In this document: in pieces, positions 9,210-20,280 of the stretch
Layout of the letters: each line of letters starts with the position of its first letter
How positions within the stretch are numbered: position 1 is the first letter of the stretch
Assembly (NCBI RefSeq): GCF_039830145.1
Contig: NZ_CP156082.1
Coordinates: forward strand, 1,196,001 to 1,260,000
Direction: 5' to 3'
Source: Croceibacterium sp. TMG7-5b_MA50
Lineage (GTDB): Bacteria > Pseudomonadota > Alphaproteobacteria > Sphingomonadales > Sphingomonadaceae
Length of the DNA: 64,000 nucleotides
Made by a program: the position numbers and the translations under genes
Notes under the pieces: model-generated
Database searches by the model: none
Told to the model about the DNA's origin: nothing
What the model saw: only the letters and a program-made list of their open reading frames with translations

Positions 9210-10517
9210 ATGAGAATCGCAGCCATATCGATCTTGCTGGCGTCGGCGACGATGACGGTGCCGCTGGCTGCCAAGGTGATCGGCACCAACGTGCCGGCGA
9301 CGGAACTGTCGGCAGAACGGATCGCCGAACTGCCGGCGGGCGAGCGCGCGGAATGGCAGGCCTATCTCGAACGCTCCCAGCGGCAGCTTGCGGCGGACCG
9401 GGCATCGCTGGTCGCCGAACTGCCTGCGGGTGCCACCCCGCCCCCCGCGCCGGAGCCGTATGGTGCGGGCCCGAAATCGATGCCGATGGACCGCGAGACT
9501 GCCTGGTATGCGGGGGACGAGGCCCGGCGGATCGCCGATACGGTGGTCAGTTTCCAGACGCCAGCCGGCGGGTGGAGCAAGAACCAGAACCGCGCCGGTC
9601 CGCCGCGTCTGCCCGGACAGCGCTACAGCGCCAGTGCCGGTTCGGCCACGAGCAACCCGGGTAATTTCGACGAGCCGGTCGACCGCAACTGGACCTATGT
9701 CGGCACGCTAGACAACGGGGCCACCACGGCGGAGATGCGGTACCTGGCCAAGGTCGCGGCAGCGGTGCCGGGCGCGACGGGCGAGCCGTACCGGAACAGT
9801 TTCGTGCAGGGTGTGCGCTACCTGCTGGCCGCGCAGTACCCGAACGGGGGCTGGCCGCAGGTCTGGCCGCTGCAGGGCGGCTACCACGACGGGATCACCT
9901 TCAACGACAATGCTGTGGCGCAGGCGGCCATGTTGCTGGACGAGGTGGCGCGCGATCCGCAATTCGCCTTCGTGCCGACGGAGCTGCGCACGCAGGCGGC
10001 CGGGGCGGTGGAGCGCGGGATGGCCGCGATCCTGGCCGCACAGGTGCGGGTCGACGGCAAGCTGACCGGCTGGCCGCAACAGGTCGATGCCCTGACCATG
10101 GCACCGATGTCGGCCCGCAATTACGAGATGCGCTCCATCGCCGCGGGGGAGACCACTGATGTGGTCATGTTCCTGATGAACCAGCCCGACCCCTCGCCGG
10201 AGGTGCGCGCGGCGGTGGATGGCGCGATCGCATGGCTGCGCGACAAGGCTGTGAATGATGTCGCCTTCACGCGGGTTGAGGGTGAGGGGCGCAAGCTGAT
10301 CCCGCAGCCCGGCGCCGGCCCGCTATGGTCGCGCAATTACGACATCGTCACCGGGCAGCCGATCTTCGGCGACCGCGACAAGTCGATCCACGACGACGTC
10401 AACGGCATTTCCGAAGGGCGACGCAATGGATACGCCTGGTGGGTCGGCCAGCCGGCCGAGGCGCTGGCCGCCTACCCCGCATGGCAGCAGCGGGTTGGCG
10501 TAGCGAACGGCGGCTGA
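9210..10517 (+). CDS. Pectate lyase, PL10 family, secreted
   Basis: A 435-residue protein with a signal peptide (ending near PLAAK). The rest matches PL10 pectate lyases, which cleave de-esterified homogalacturonan by beta-elimination. Recognisable blocks are TPAGGWSKN, TLDNGATTAEMRYLAKV, YPNGGWPQVWPLQGGYHDG, ITFNDNA and the C-terminal RNYDIVTGQPIFGDRDKSI with RRNGYAWWV. ATG 9210 has a strong GGGAGATAGGAC ribosome region. It would act outside the cell or in the periplasm and supply oligogalacturonides to the PL22 and GH105 enzymes of the same locus. Confidence 0.9.
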   Translation: MRIAAISILLASATMTVPLAAKVIGTNVPATELSAERIAELPAGERAEWQAYLERSQRQLAADRASLVAELPAGATPPPAPEPYGAGPKSMPMDRETAWYAGDEARRIADTVVSFQTPAGGWSKNQNRAGPPRLPGQRYSASAGSATSNPGNFDEPVDRNWTYVGTLDNGATTAEMRYLAKVAAAVPGATGEPYRNSFVQGVRYLLAAQYPNGGWPQVWPLQGGYHDGITFNDNAVAQAAMLLDEVARDPQFAFVPTELRTQAAGAVERGMAAILAAQVRVDGKLTGWPQQVDALTMAPMSARNYEMRSIAAGETTDVVMFLMNQPDPSPEVRAAVDGAIAWLRDKAVNDVAFTRVEGEGRKLIPQPGAGPLWSRNYDIVTGQPIFGDRDKSIHDDVNGISEGRRNGYAWWVGQPAEALAAYPAWQQRVGVANGG

Positions 10518-10523
10518 CCAGAC

Positions 10524-10548
10524 TGGCCGGGGCACCCTGCCCCGGCCA
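10524..10548. terminator. Bidirectional terminator hairpin
   Basis: Perfect 11-bp stem TGGCCGGGGCA / TGCCCCGGCCA around a CCC loop, centred between the convergent pectate lyase and GH105-DUF4861 genes. It lacks a T-run. Confidence 0.65.
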
Positions 10549-10557
10549 CCATCCGGT

Positions 10558-12837
10558 TTACCGGGCCGGAGCGAAGTCCAGCCGCTCCGCCCGGGCGTAA
10601 GCTTCCCAGGATGCCCGGTCGTTGAAGTCCAGCCCGTTCTCCCACGCAGCCCCGCTGTAGTAGGTAAACGGCTGGCTGGGCGTGACGTTGAGCAGGATCA
10701 TGTAATTGTCGGCATCCTCCGCAAAGCCGGCCACCATGGCCGGATCGACGCGGATGGCGAGGCCCATGCTGCCGTTCTGCGGGTGCGGCGGTTCCCAGAA
10801 GGCGAGCAGGCCGGCGGCCGCGTCCTTCGTGACGAAACCCGGCCCGGCCGCGTTGCCCGGACGCTTGGAGATGCCGATGGCGACCACCAGCGGCTCCTGG
10901 CTGGAGGATGTCAGCGTAGAGGTGAAGCGGGTGAAGTTGGTGCCGAGCGGCAGGCTCGCCACCCGCTCCTCCGCCACGGAGCGCTCCACATCGACGGGCC
11001 AAGGGGCGTAGCGGACGCGGAAGCGTGCCTCGTTGCCGCCGGTCGCCAGCACCTCGTGCTCCGCGAAGTTGCGGGACGTCCACAGCTTGTTGTCGTGCCA
11101 GATACCCAGGCCACCGACGCCGCGGCCACGCCCGACGTCGTAATAGTCCAGCCCCTCGCCACGGTCGGTGTGGTAGTTCGGGAAGCGAAGCTGCCGGTCC
11201 ATGAACGGGTAACGCACCCGCTTCGCCCAGACGTCGATCCCCGAACCCGATGGCGGCTCCTGCTTCTCCAGCGCGGGGCCGTACATGCGGAAGGCGACGC
11301 GGTCGTTCTCCCATAACAGGTCGTCGAAACGGTCGGGCGCGAAGCGGGCGACGGCGACGACGCGCTGCTCCGCCGCGGTCGGCGGGGTGAGCGGTTCGAT
11401 ATTGGCAGGCCGGGTGGGCGCTGCATCGGGATCGAAGGCGAGCGCGCGGGTGGCGCGCATCTCCTCTGCACGGCGGCGCTGCTCCGCCTCGCCGCGCACC
11501 GTCGCCGGCGGCGGCGGGGTGGGCGTGGTGGCGGCGATCGTTTCCGCATCGTCCTTGGTCGGCTGCGCGACCGGCAGCGTGGCAACCGGCTGGCTCAGTC
11601 CCATCATTTCCAGTCCCGCGAGCAGATAGGGGCCGGTGCCGTATGGCCCGGTATCCTCCGCCGCGGTGGGCACCGGCTGGTCGCCGGTCTTCTGTACCGC
11701 GCCCAGCAGGCCGCTGGGCAGGATCTGATCGTTCAGCGCCGCCCAGCCGCGCGTGACGTGCGGCAGCATCGTCTCCCGGTCGAGCAGACCATGATTGATC
11801 CCCCATGCAAGGCCATAGACGAGCAGGGCCGAACCGCTGGTCTCGGCCTCGGGGAAGGCTTCAGGGTCGAGCAGGCTTGCCCGCCACAGACCATCGGACT
11901 GCTGCAACTCGGCCGTGCGCGCCGCCAGCTTACGGAAGATGTCGAGGTAGAACTCGCGGCCCTCATAATCAGCGGGCATCGCCTCCAGCGTGCGGGCGAG
12001 GCCGGCGAGAACCCAGCCGTTGCCGCGCGCCCAATAGATCGGCCTGTCATTCTCCGACCGGCGATCGGCGAAGCGCTCGTCGCGCAGGAACAGTCCTTCT
12101 TCCGGTACCCACAGGCGTTCGGCGGTGCGGCGCCATTCCTTGTCCATGGCACGCAGATATTTGGGGTCGCCAGTCAGCGCGCTCATCCGCGCCATCACGG
12201 GCGGGGCCATGAACAGCGCGTCGCACCACCACCAGATCAGCGGATCGTCCGCCTCCGTCGTCCGGTTGAAATACGGCACCTGATGGTCGAGCCGCTGCTG
12301 CAACGGCATCAGCACGCCCTGCTGCCGCCGGCGGGCGTACAGTTCTTGGTACAGGTCGCCGATCGCCATGTCGTCCGCGTTCAGCAGCGTGCGGCTCTCT
12401 CGCGCGCCACGGAAGGCATAATTGTAGTGGTCGGCCACGTTGCTGAGGAAGCGCAGGGCACGCGGATCGTCGGAGATCCGGGCGACACGCGCAGCCCCGA
12501 CATAAAAAGTCGCCGCCACCCAGTTGGACGACATAGAATCGAGCGCGCCGCCAGTGGTCAGCGGGATCGGCCGCCGGGCCATGTCGGCGATCTGCGCCGC
12601 CGTTACGTAGTCGAGCATCCGTGCAACGGCCGCACGATCGGGAACGGCATCAGGGGAGAAGGTGACCGCCGGACGGGCCGGCACAGTCAGCCAGGCGCTC
12701 TCCACACCGGCAACAGATGCGGCAGCAGGTGCGGCACCGGCCTGCGCCAGCACCGGATTGCTCGCCAGTGCGGTTGCCAGCAGCAACCCGCGGCTCAGGA
12801 TACGCTTCAATGCCCTTCTCCCCAAAATATCGAACAT
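10558..12837 (-). CDS. GH105 unsaturated rhamnogalacturonyl hydrolase fused to a DUF4861 domain
   Basis: A 759-residue secreted protein. Residues about 50-410 form an (alpha/alpha)6 GH88/GH105 domain. Its blocks include NADDMAIGDLYQELY, DPLIWWWCDALFMAP, IYWARGNGWVLAGLARTL and TSGSALLVYGLAWG; the acidic residues in the first two are the expected catalytic positions. GH105 enzymes remove the unsaturated uronic acid left by lyases. After a Pro/Thr-rich linker (about 420-490), residues 490-759 match DUF4861 (KQEPPSGSGIDVWAKRVRYP; NYHTDRGEGLDYYDVGRGRG). The gene is last in a minus-strand series, 12 nt after the oligogalacturonate lyase. Confidence 0.85.
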   Translation of the reverse strand: MFDILGRRALKRILSRGLLLATALASNPVLAQAGAAPAAASVAGVESAWLTVPARPAVTFSPDAVPDRAAVARMLDYVTAAQIADMARRPIPLTTGGALDSMSSNWVAATFYVGAARVARISDDPRALRFLSNVADHYNYAFRGARESRTLLNADDMAIGDLYQELYARRRQQGVLMPLQQRLDHQVPYFNRTTEADDPLIWWWCDALFMAPPVMARMSALTGDPKYLRAMDKEWRRTAERLWVPEEGLFLRDERFADRRSENDRPIYWARGNGWVLAGLARTLEAMPADYEGREFYLDIFRKLAARTAELQQSDGLWRASLLDPEAFPEAETSGSALLVYGLAWGINHGLLDRETMLPHVTRGWAALNDQILPSGLLGAVQKTGDQPVPTAAEDTGPYGTGPYLLAGLEMMGLSQPVATLPVAQPTKDDAETIAATTPTPPPPATVRGEAEQRRRAEEMRATRALAFDPDAAPTRPANIEPLTPPTAAEQRVVAVARFAPDRFDDLLWENDRVAFRMYGPALEKQEPPSGSGIDVWAKRVRYPFMDRQLRFPNYHTDRGEGLDYYDVGRGRGVGGLGIWHDNKLWTSRNFAEHEVLATGGNEARFRVRYAPWPVDVERSVAEERVASLPLGTNFTRFTSTLTSSSQEPLVVAIGISKRPGNAAGPGFVTKDAAAGLLAFWEPPHPQNGSMGLAIRVDPAMVAGFAEDADNYMILLNVTPSQPFTYYSGAAWENGLDFNDRASWEAYARAERLDFAPAR

Positions 12838-12849
12838 GCGGCCGGCCCC

Positions 12850-14217
12850 TCAGGCGGGGGTCGGCGCAACCTCCACCATGTAGACGTGGTTGGAACCATG
12901 CATGTTGGACCCGAATACGATCCACTTGCCATCCGGCGTGAAGGTGATGTTCGGTTCCAGCCGGTAATCATGCGCCGACATGTCCACCAGCCGCTCGGAC
13001 CGCATGTATTCCGGCGTGACCAGGTCATCCTGATACGTGTCAGGCTCCGCATCGGTGACCGTTTCCGGACGCAATGCGACGATCCATTTCCCGTCAGGCG
13101 CATGCGCGACCATGTCAGCATCGCCGCCGTCGCCGGCGAACAGCTTGCCATCGGGCGACACGTTGAAGTGGACCGACCAGTCGTTCTGCTCGATCCGCCG
13201 CCACATGCGCCGGCCGGTCGCCAGTTCCAGCCCGGCGACCCAGAACACCTGGCCGCGCGGGGTCTGCAGATCGTACCACAGCCATTGCCCATCCGGCCCG
13301 AAGAACTCGTGCCCCCAGATCTCGAAATTCATGGTCCGCTCGTGCAGCGGGGCAAGGCCTGTGCCGTCCGTGCGGATGCGCCACATGCGCGTCACCCGGT
13401 GCCACGGCCCTTCGTGGGAGAAGATCAGCTGATCGGGATCGGTGGGCGAGAACTGGGCGTGGTTCAGCCAGTCATTCGCCTTGTGGACCACGCGCCGCTC
13501 CCCGGTGCGCAGATCCAGCACGAAGAGCTCCATCGGAACGCGCGCGGCCCAGCGGGTCAGCATGCGCACGCCCTTGGCCTTGGCGAAGTTCAGCGGCTTG
13601 CCGTCCGGGCCGACGGCGGAATATTCCGCCTGGCCGAAGCGGCGATTGCGCGGGTCGGGAACATCGGGCTGCAGCGGCGCATCGCCATAGGCGACCGTGC
13701 CGACCATCAACGTCTCATCCGCGTTCATCTGCCAGATCTGGCCCGCTTCGATCCGGCCGACCTGCCTGCTTTCGCCGCTGTCTATGTCGGCGGCGTAGAG
13801 CGTGCGCGGGCGATCCGTCGGTTGCCCCTCCCCCTCGTCCGAGATGTAGTAGAACGCCGTGCGGTTGCGGCGCGACGTGAACATCAGCGACGCGCGCGGA
13901 TCGGCCACGATCACGCGCCGCGCGCGCGTGGCGAGGTTCACCGCGGTGATCCCCTGCGGCGTAGAATAGACCAGCAGGTCGCCTTCGGGCGTGAACTGCT
14001 GGCGGTAGAAGTACAGCTTGCCGCCGCCCTCGTCCCCGCTCAGGCGGACGATGCGATGATTGGTCTTGGGATCGACCCAGTCGCTGGGCACGGCGCCGTT
14101 CGCGGCAGGGGCGGACGGCTGCGCCGCCTGGGCCTGCGCGAAAGCGGGCGCATAGGCGAGGCCGGCGGTGGCGCCGGCCAGCGCGCCGAGCGCGGCCCGG
14201 CGATCAAGATTGGTCAT
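12850..14217 (-). CDS. ogl: Oligogalacturonate lyase, PL22 family
   Basis: A 455-residue beta-propeller protein matching oligogalacturonide lyases, which split unsaturated digalacturonate into 5-keto-4-deoxyuronate. Typical features are the opening TNHRIVRLSGDEGGGKLYFY, repeated propeller blades and the final HGSNHVYMVEV. The N-terminus LDRRAALGALAGATAGLAYA looks like a twin-arginine-type signal, so it may be exported folded. ATG 14217 has an excellent AGGAGAG ribosome site. It is preceded by the six-hairpin gene (11-nt gap) and followed by the GH105 gene, so the pectin-product enzymes are co-transcribed. Confidence 0.87.
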   Translation of the reverse strand: MTNLDRRAALGALAGATAGLAYAPAFAQAQAAQPSAPAANGAVPSDWVDPKTNHRIVRLSGDEGGGKLYFYRQQFTPEGDLLVYSTPQGITAVNLATRARRVIVADPRASLMFTSRRNRTAFYYISDEGEGQPTDRPRTLYAADIDSGESRQVGRIEAGQIWQMNADETLMVGTVAYGDAPLQPDVPDPRNRRFGQAEYSAVGPDGKPLNFAKAKGVRMLTRWAARVPMELFVLDLRTGERRVVHKANDWLNHAQFSPTDPDQLIFSHEGPWHRVTRMWRIRTDGTGLAPLHERTMNFEIWGHEFFGPDGQWLWYDLQTPRGQVFWVAGLELATGRRMWRRIEQNDWSVHFNVSPDGKLFAGDGGDADMVAHAPDGKWIVALRPETVTDAEPDTYQDDLVTPEYMRSERLVDMSAHDYRLEPNITFTPDGKWIVFGSNMHGSNHVYMVEVAPTPA

Positions 14218-14228
14218 GTGCTCTCCTT

Positions 14229-16520
14229 TCACGGCGCGGGGGTGAACCCCTCTGCCCGGACGACCCAGCCGGTCCGGGGGAAGCCCGGGGCCTGACCCTG
14301 CGCCCCGTCCCATCCCCCGGCCATCAGCGCAACCGCCATCAGCAGCGATCCGTTGGACGGGAAGTAGGTTTCTGCCGCCCGCTTGTAGTCCGGTCCGTCA
14401 GGGCTGACCGCCTGGTCCACGCCACCGGCACCGCCGGTGGTCGGCACCAGGTCGTCCGCGTGCCCTTCGTAATGGACGCGCGGGGTCATGCCGGTCGGCC
14501 CCCACTGGTTGTTCTTCTGTTCTGCAAACAGCCAGGCCACGGCATCGTCCGGCCGGCCCAGCCGCGCGGCGGTCATCGCCAGCATCGGGAAGTCCCAGCC
14601 CCAGGTCTGCCGCAGATCCCAATGCGCCTTCACCGTGTCGTAGGTGCGCGCCATGATTGCGGGGTCGATCCGCTCGCCACCGATGAATCCATGCGCCATG
14701 AGGAGGGAAGGATGGTCGCGGTTACGGCAATTGGCCGCTGCGGCATGCCCGCTGCATTCTGCAGAAGTGGTGACTTCCCAGAAATCGGGCAGGCTCTCCA
14801 CCGGCAGGTACAGCCCGTCGGCGGTCGCGGGCGGGGCGATGGCGGCAAGCGCCGTATCCCATGCGGCCTTGCGCGGCAGCCCCTGCCGCTCCCGCCATGC
14901 CTGCGCGGTGGCAAGGCCCCAGCGGAAATACTCGACCTCGAACGTCGGGTTCACCGTGGTCGCCGCCGGATAGTTCTCCTGCGCCGGAATCAGCGGTGGA
15001 CCAAGATTACGCCGCGCGCCCTCCCCAACCGGCCAGCTGGCGAGCAGGTCGGCGCTCGCCTCCACCAGCTCGGCATAGCGGGCGGTGACCGCCGCATCGT
15101 CGCCCGAGCGGCGCAGGAGCTCGGCCAGCAGGATCGGATGCGGCTGCTGCCACATCAGGTAGGGGGAGATCGGGCTGGGACTGTTGCGCCCCTCCGGCCC
15201 GACCATCTTCGGCCACCAGGCACCTTCCACGCCGTGGCGCGCGGCTTCCGCCCGGGCGGCGGGCAGGTGGTCCAGATACCAGCCCATGCTGCGTTCCAGC
15301 AGCTCGGGCCGGCCCCACAGCGGCTGCCAGGCGCTGTGCCACGGATGCATTTCGAGATGGAACTTGCCGAACCAACTGTTGGAGAACAGCCCTTCTTCCT
15401 GCGGGGGCAGCGACCCGGCGGAATTGAGGGCCGACAGGTACTGCGAGAGCACCACCCGCCGCTCCAGCTCCGCCGCGCGGGGGTCGGTGCTGCCGGTGAA
15501 GTCCACCGCCGCGCCGCCTTGCCAGAAATCGTGCCAGTGCGGCGCCACCGCCGCCGCCGCATCGGCATAGGTGGGCAACGGCGCGGACGCCTCCTCCCGC
15601 TCAAACCGGACGATCAGGGTCAGGCGATCGCTGCCTTTGCCGGTGACGAGTGCGCCGTCGGGCCGCTCGGCGACCGAGCCACTGGCGCTGATGGTGGACC
15701 AGAACTGCGTGTCGTCGATCGTCCGGCTGAGGTGCAGATGATCGGCCCCGCGGCTTGCGACCGTGATCGACTGTGCGCCAGTGCCGGCGAAGCTGGTCGG
15801 GTCCGGGTTGATCCCCTCGGCCACCGAGGGATAGCGGACCGCGATCCCCAGCCGCCCATCGGCGATCAATTTCGACTGCACCTCCACCAGCAGCGCGTCG
15901 CTGTCCGGGTGCATGCGGGTCACAACCTCGACCGGCACCCCGCCATAGGTGAAGCTGCTGGTCAGCGCACCGCTCCACAGGTCGAGCTGCTGCCTGGTGC
16001 CGGCAACCTCGGAGAAGTCCGGTGTGCCGCCATCCGGAGTGACGAAGCCGATCCGCGCCAGCGAGAAGCGGTGCGGGTTGGCGCGTAGCCAGGCGTCGGC
16101 GGGCGTCTGCTCCGCGAAGGATGTCATCGCCGCATAGGGCTGCTTGCCGCGCCCGGGCACCTCCACCATGCGCAATCCGTCCGCTTCCGTGAACCCTTCG
16201 GGATTGGGGAAGCTGTGCCAGGCCCATTGCGCCATCGTCAGCAGCGGAGCCAGCGGTGAATAGCGGTCGGCGAAGGTCTGCAGGCCGGTGATGTCGGCGG
16301 TGAAGCCCAGTTCGCCATTGCCGATCATGACCGGCGCGTGCGGGTCAATCTCCTCCAGCGTGACATTGTGCCGCGTGACCAGTGCCTGCCGGTCGATCTC
16401 CTGCCCCTGCACCGCCACCGGGGCGAGCACCAGCAGCAGGGCCGCGCCCGCCTTCCCGCCCGCGCGGATCGTGAATGATCCGGCCGGCCTGCGGGTCATC
16501 CCGCGTGGTTCATGCCGCAC
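14229..16520 (-). CDS. Six-hairpin glycosidase-like protein (GH65-like), secreted, substrate unknown
   Basis: About 763 residues with a signal peptide ending AVQGQ. The N-terminal part is beta-rich (APVMIGNGELGFTADITGLQ). The rest is a helical, Trp-rich barrel with motifs FGKFHLEMHPWHSAWQPLW, MWQQPHPILLAELLRRSG and TWGWDFPMLAMTAARLG. These resemble the central domain of GH65-type and related six-hairpin glycosidases. The Glu in FHLEMH is a candidate general acid (inference). GTG 16520 is preferred: GGGAGAGA sits 4 nt upstream. GTG 16544 and ATG 16499 are alternatives. It lies between the fucose-pathway SDR and the oligogalacturonate lyase, so a pectic or fucosylated substrate is plausible. 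Confidence 0.7.
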   Translation of the reverse strand: MRHEPRGMTRRPAGSFTIRAGGKAGAALLLVLAPVAVQGQEIDRQALVTRHNVTLEEIDPHAPVMIGNGELGFTADITGLQTFADRYSPLAPLLTMAQWAWHSFPNPEGFTEADGLRMVEVPGRGKQPYAAMTSFAEQTPADAWLRANPHRFSLARIGFVTPDGGTPDFSEVAGTRQQLDLWSGALTSSFTYGGVPVEVVTRMHPDSDALLVEVQSKLIADGRLGIAVRYPSVAEGINPDPTSFAGTGAQSITVASRGADHLHLSRTIDDTQFWSTISASGSVAERPDGALVTGKGSDRLTLIVRFEREEASAPLPTYADAAAAVAPHWHDFWQGGAAVDFTGSTDPRAAELERRVVLSQYLSALNSAGSLPPQEEGLFSNSWFGKFHLEMHPWHSAWQPLWGRPELLERSMGWYLDHLPAARAEAARHGVEGAWWPKMVGPEGRNSPSPISPYLMWQQPHPILLAELLRRSGDDAAVTARYAELVEASADLLASWPVGEGARRNLGPPLIPAQENYPAATTVNPTFEVEYFRWGLATAQAWRERQGLPRKAAWDTALAAIAPPATADGLYLPVESLPDFWEVTTSAECSGHAAAANCRNRDHPSLLMAHGFIGGERIDPAIMARTYDTVKAHWDLRQTWGWDFPMLAMTAARLGRPDDAVAWLFAEQKNNQWGPTGMTPRVHYEGHADDLVPTTGGAGGVDQAVSPDGPDYKRAAETYFPSNGSLLMAVALMAGGWDGAQGQAPGFPRTGWVVRAEGFTPAP

Positions 16521-16563
16521 TGCTCTCTCCCATTCCTGTATCACGTCAGCACCTTACGGCGGT

Positions 16564-17295
16564 TCAGGCCATGGTCCACCCGCCATCGATGGCGACAAGG
16601 GTGCCAGTCGTATAGGCACTTTCGTCAGCGGCCAGATACACCGCCAGCGCGGCGATCTCCGCCGCCGTTCCCAGCCGGCCCATCGGCTGTCGCGCGATGA
16701 AGGCGGCCCGCGCCGCCTCCGCATCGCCGGTCGCCGCCATGCGCTCGTCCAGCGACGGGGACTGCACGGTGCCGGGGCAGATCGCGTTGCAGCGGATACC
16801 CTGCCCGACATAATCCACCGCGACCGCACGGGTCAGCCCGGCAATCGCCGCCTTGGACGCGCAATAGGCGAAGCGGTTGGCGACCCCGATCATCGGCCCG
16901 GCGACGGAGGACAGGTTGACGATCGAGCCACCCCCGCCCGCCAGCATCGCCGGCAGCAAGGCCCGGATCAGGCGCGCAGGGGCATGGACATTGAGCGCGA
17001 AGGACAGGTCGTAGCCTTCGTCCGACGTGGACAGCAGATCGCCCGCATCGACGTAGCCCGCGCAATTCACCAGCACGTCCACCCGTCCGGCAACCTTGCC
17101 GAAGGCGGCGATGGCGGCGGGGTCGAGCAGGTCGATCGTGTGCGCCTCCGCCGGCAGGTCGGCCAGGCCCGCACCGTTGCGGTCCAGCGCCAGCACGGTG
17201 GCGCCTTCGCGCGCGAAGCTTTCGACGATGGCGCGGCCGATGCCCTGCGCCGCGCCGGTCACGACCGCGCGCTTGCCTGCGAGCCGCCCGCTCAT
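16564..17295 (-). CDS. SDR oxidoreductase, probable 2-keto-3-deoxy-L-fuconate dehydrogenase
   Basis: A 243-residue classical short-chain dehydrogenase. It has the dinucleotide motif TGAAQGIG (13-20), NAG-type motif NCAG (77-80), and catalytic Ser130 with Y144-x3-K148. The segment VNRFAYCASKAA...GIRCNAICPGTV..PSLDER is typical of 2-keto-3-deoxy-L-fuconate dehydrogenases and the related BDH2/DHRS6 group. The reaction would give 2,4-diketo-3-deoxy-L-fuconate. Its ATG overlaps the stop of the IclR gene (ATGA), so the two are translationally coupled. Assignment is strengthened by the adjacent fuconate dehydratase; a generic sugar or 3-hydroxyacid SDR remains possible. Confidence 0.8.
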   Translation of the reverse strand: MSGRLAGKRAVVTGAAQGIGRAIVESFAREGATVLALDRNGAGLADLPAEAHTIDLLDPAAIAAFGKVAGRVDVLVNCAGYVDAGDLLSTSDEGYDLSFALNVHAPARLIRALLPAMLAGGGGSIVNLSSVAGPMIGVANRFAYCASKAAIAGLTRAVAVDYVGQGIRCNAICPGTVQSPSLDERMAATGDAEAARAAFIARQPMGRLGTAAEIAALAVYLAADESAYTTGTLVAIDGGWTMA

Positions 17296-18086
17296 CGCGG
17301 CACCACATGGCCGAGCGCCGCCGAAATGCGGCTGGCCGACCCGCCCAGCAGGGCCAGCGTCTCGTCCAGCGTGGTGCGCTGCGATCCGTCGATCATCACC
17401 AGGAAGGGGATGGTCAGCGCAGCAGCGATCTGACCATCGAAGCCGAACACGGGGTAGCTGAGGTCGGTCACGCCTTCGATCCGGGCGCTGGGCTGGGTGC
17501 GGAAGCCATCGGCCCGGACCTGCTCCAGCCGGCCCTGCAACTGCGCCCGCGACAGCCCCTTGGGCCGCGGCAGCACATCCAGCAGCGCGGCCTGGCGCGC
17601 CTCCGGCAGGAAGGCGAGCAGGACATGGCCGGAACATGAGGTCACGAGGTCCACGATCGCGCCCAGCCGAATGCCGAAGCCAACCGCGCCCGGATTCTCC
17701 TGCCGCTGCACGACCATCGCGCGCTCATCAGCCCGCAGCACCAGGTGGCATGACTGGCCGACTGCGCTCGCCAGTTCGAACATCACAGGGGCGGCGGCCT
17801 GCGCCAGCATCTGCGCCGGTGTCGCGCGGAACGCCACGTCCAGCGCCCGGTAGCTGACGCCATAGCGGTCATTGTCGTCCTTCTGCAGCCACTGCCGACG
17901 CTCCATCACGATGATGATGCGGAACACCTCGCTGATGGATCGGTCCAGCCGCTGCGCGATCTCGCTGATGGTCAGGCCGCCCGGCGCATCGGCCAGCAGC
18001 TCCAGGATGTCGAACGCCTTCTCCAGCGCCGGCGCATTGTAGGTCGGGGCTGGCTTGTCCCTGGTCAAAGTGTCCATGCCTCGCAA
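17292..18086 (-). CDS. IclR-family transcriptional regulator of the fucose/pectin locus
   Basis: A 264-residue regulator. It has an N-terminal winged helix (about 20-85; ALEKAFDILELLADAPGGLT and ISEIAQRLDRSISEVFRII) and a C-terminal IclR effector domain with SCSGHVLLAFLPEARQAALL. TTG 18086 has GTGAGG at good distance; ATG 18077 is the alternative. It is the first gene of a minus-strand operon with the KDF dehydrogenase-like SDR and pectin enzymes, and is divergent from the fuconate dehydratase gene. Control of both operons from the shared interval, with a sugar acid as ligand, is inferred. Confidence 0.88.
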   Translation of the reverse strand: MRGMDTLTRDKPAPTYNAPALEKAFDILELLADAPGGLTISEIAQRLDRSISEVFRIIIVMERRQWLQKDDNDRYGVSYRALDVAFRATPAQMLAQAAAPVMFELASAVGQSCHLVLRADERAMVVQRQENPGAVGFGIRLGAIVDLVTSCSGHVLLAFLPEARQAALLDVLPRPKGLSRAQLQGRLEQVRADGFRTQPSARIEGVTDLSYPVFGFDGQIAAALTIPFLVMIDGSQRTTLDETLALLGGSASRISAALGHVVPR

Positions 18087-18148
18087 AACTCGACCTCACA
18101 TTCTCTTCAACGCGACAGAGCGCAAGCCCACTTGCTAGACCACGCAGG

Positions 18149-18163
18149 TGGAAGTAGCTTCCA
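18149..18163. promoter_or_regulatory. Candidate IclR-type operator palindrome
   Basis: TGGAAG-TAG-CTTCCA, a perfect 15-bp inverted repeat in the interval between the divergent IclR gene and fuconate dehydratase gene. The E. coli IclR consensus TGGAAATNATTTCCA agrees at 11 of its 14 defined positions. Presence of an IclR-family gene next to it makes this a strong candidate binding site; binding itself is not shown. Confidence 0.6.
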
Positions 18164-18239
18164 GATTTGAAAATAGCTGAGGCTGCAAGATGTGCAAGCA
18201 CGGGATGGGGGTAACTGGGATGCTGGCAGGCGTGGCGCG

Positions 18240-20275
<2,036 letters not shown>

Positions 20276-20280
20276 GACGG

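Noticed and set aside
11758-14295. Plus-strand open frame of 845 codons opposite the GH105 and oligogalacturonate lyase genes
   Set aside because: Antisense to two recognised enzymes; composition is Arg/His/Gln-rich with no family resemblance.
16564-17637. Long minus-strand frame extending the KDF-dehydrogenase-like SDR to 357 residues
   Set aside because: The first 114 residues overlap the IclR gene in another frame and lack SDR features. The conserved start is the ATG at 17295.
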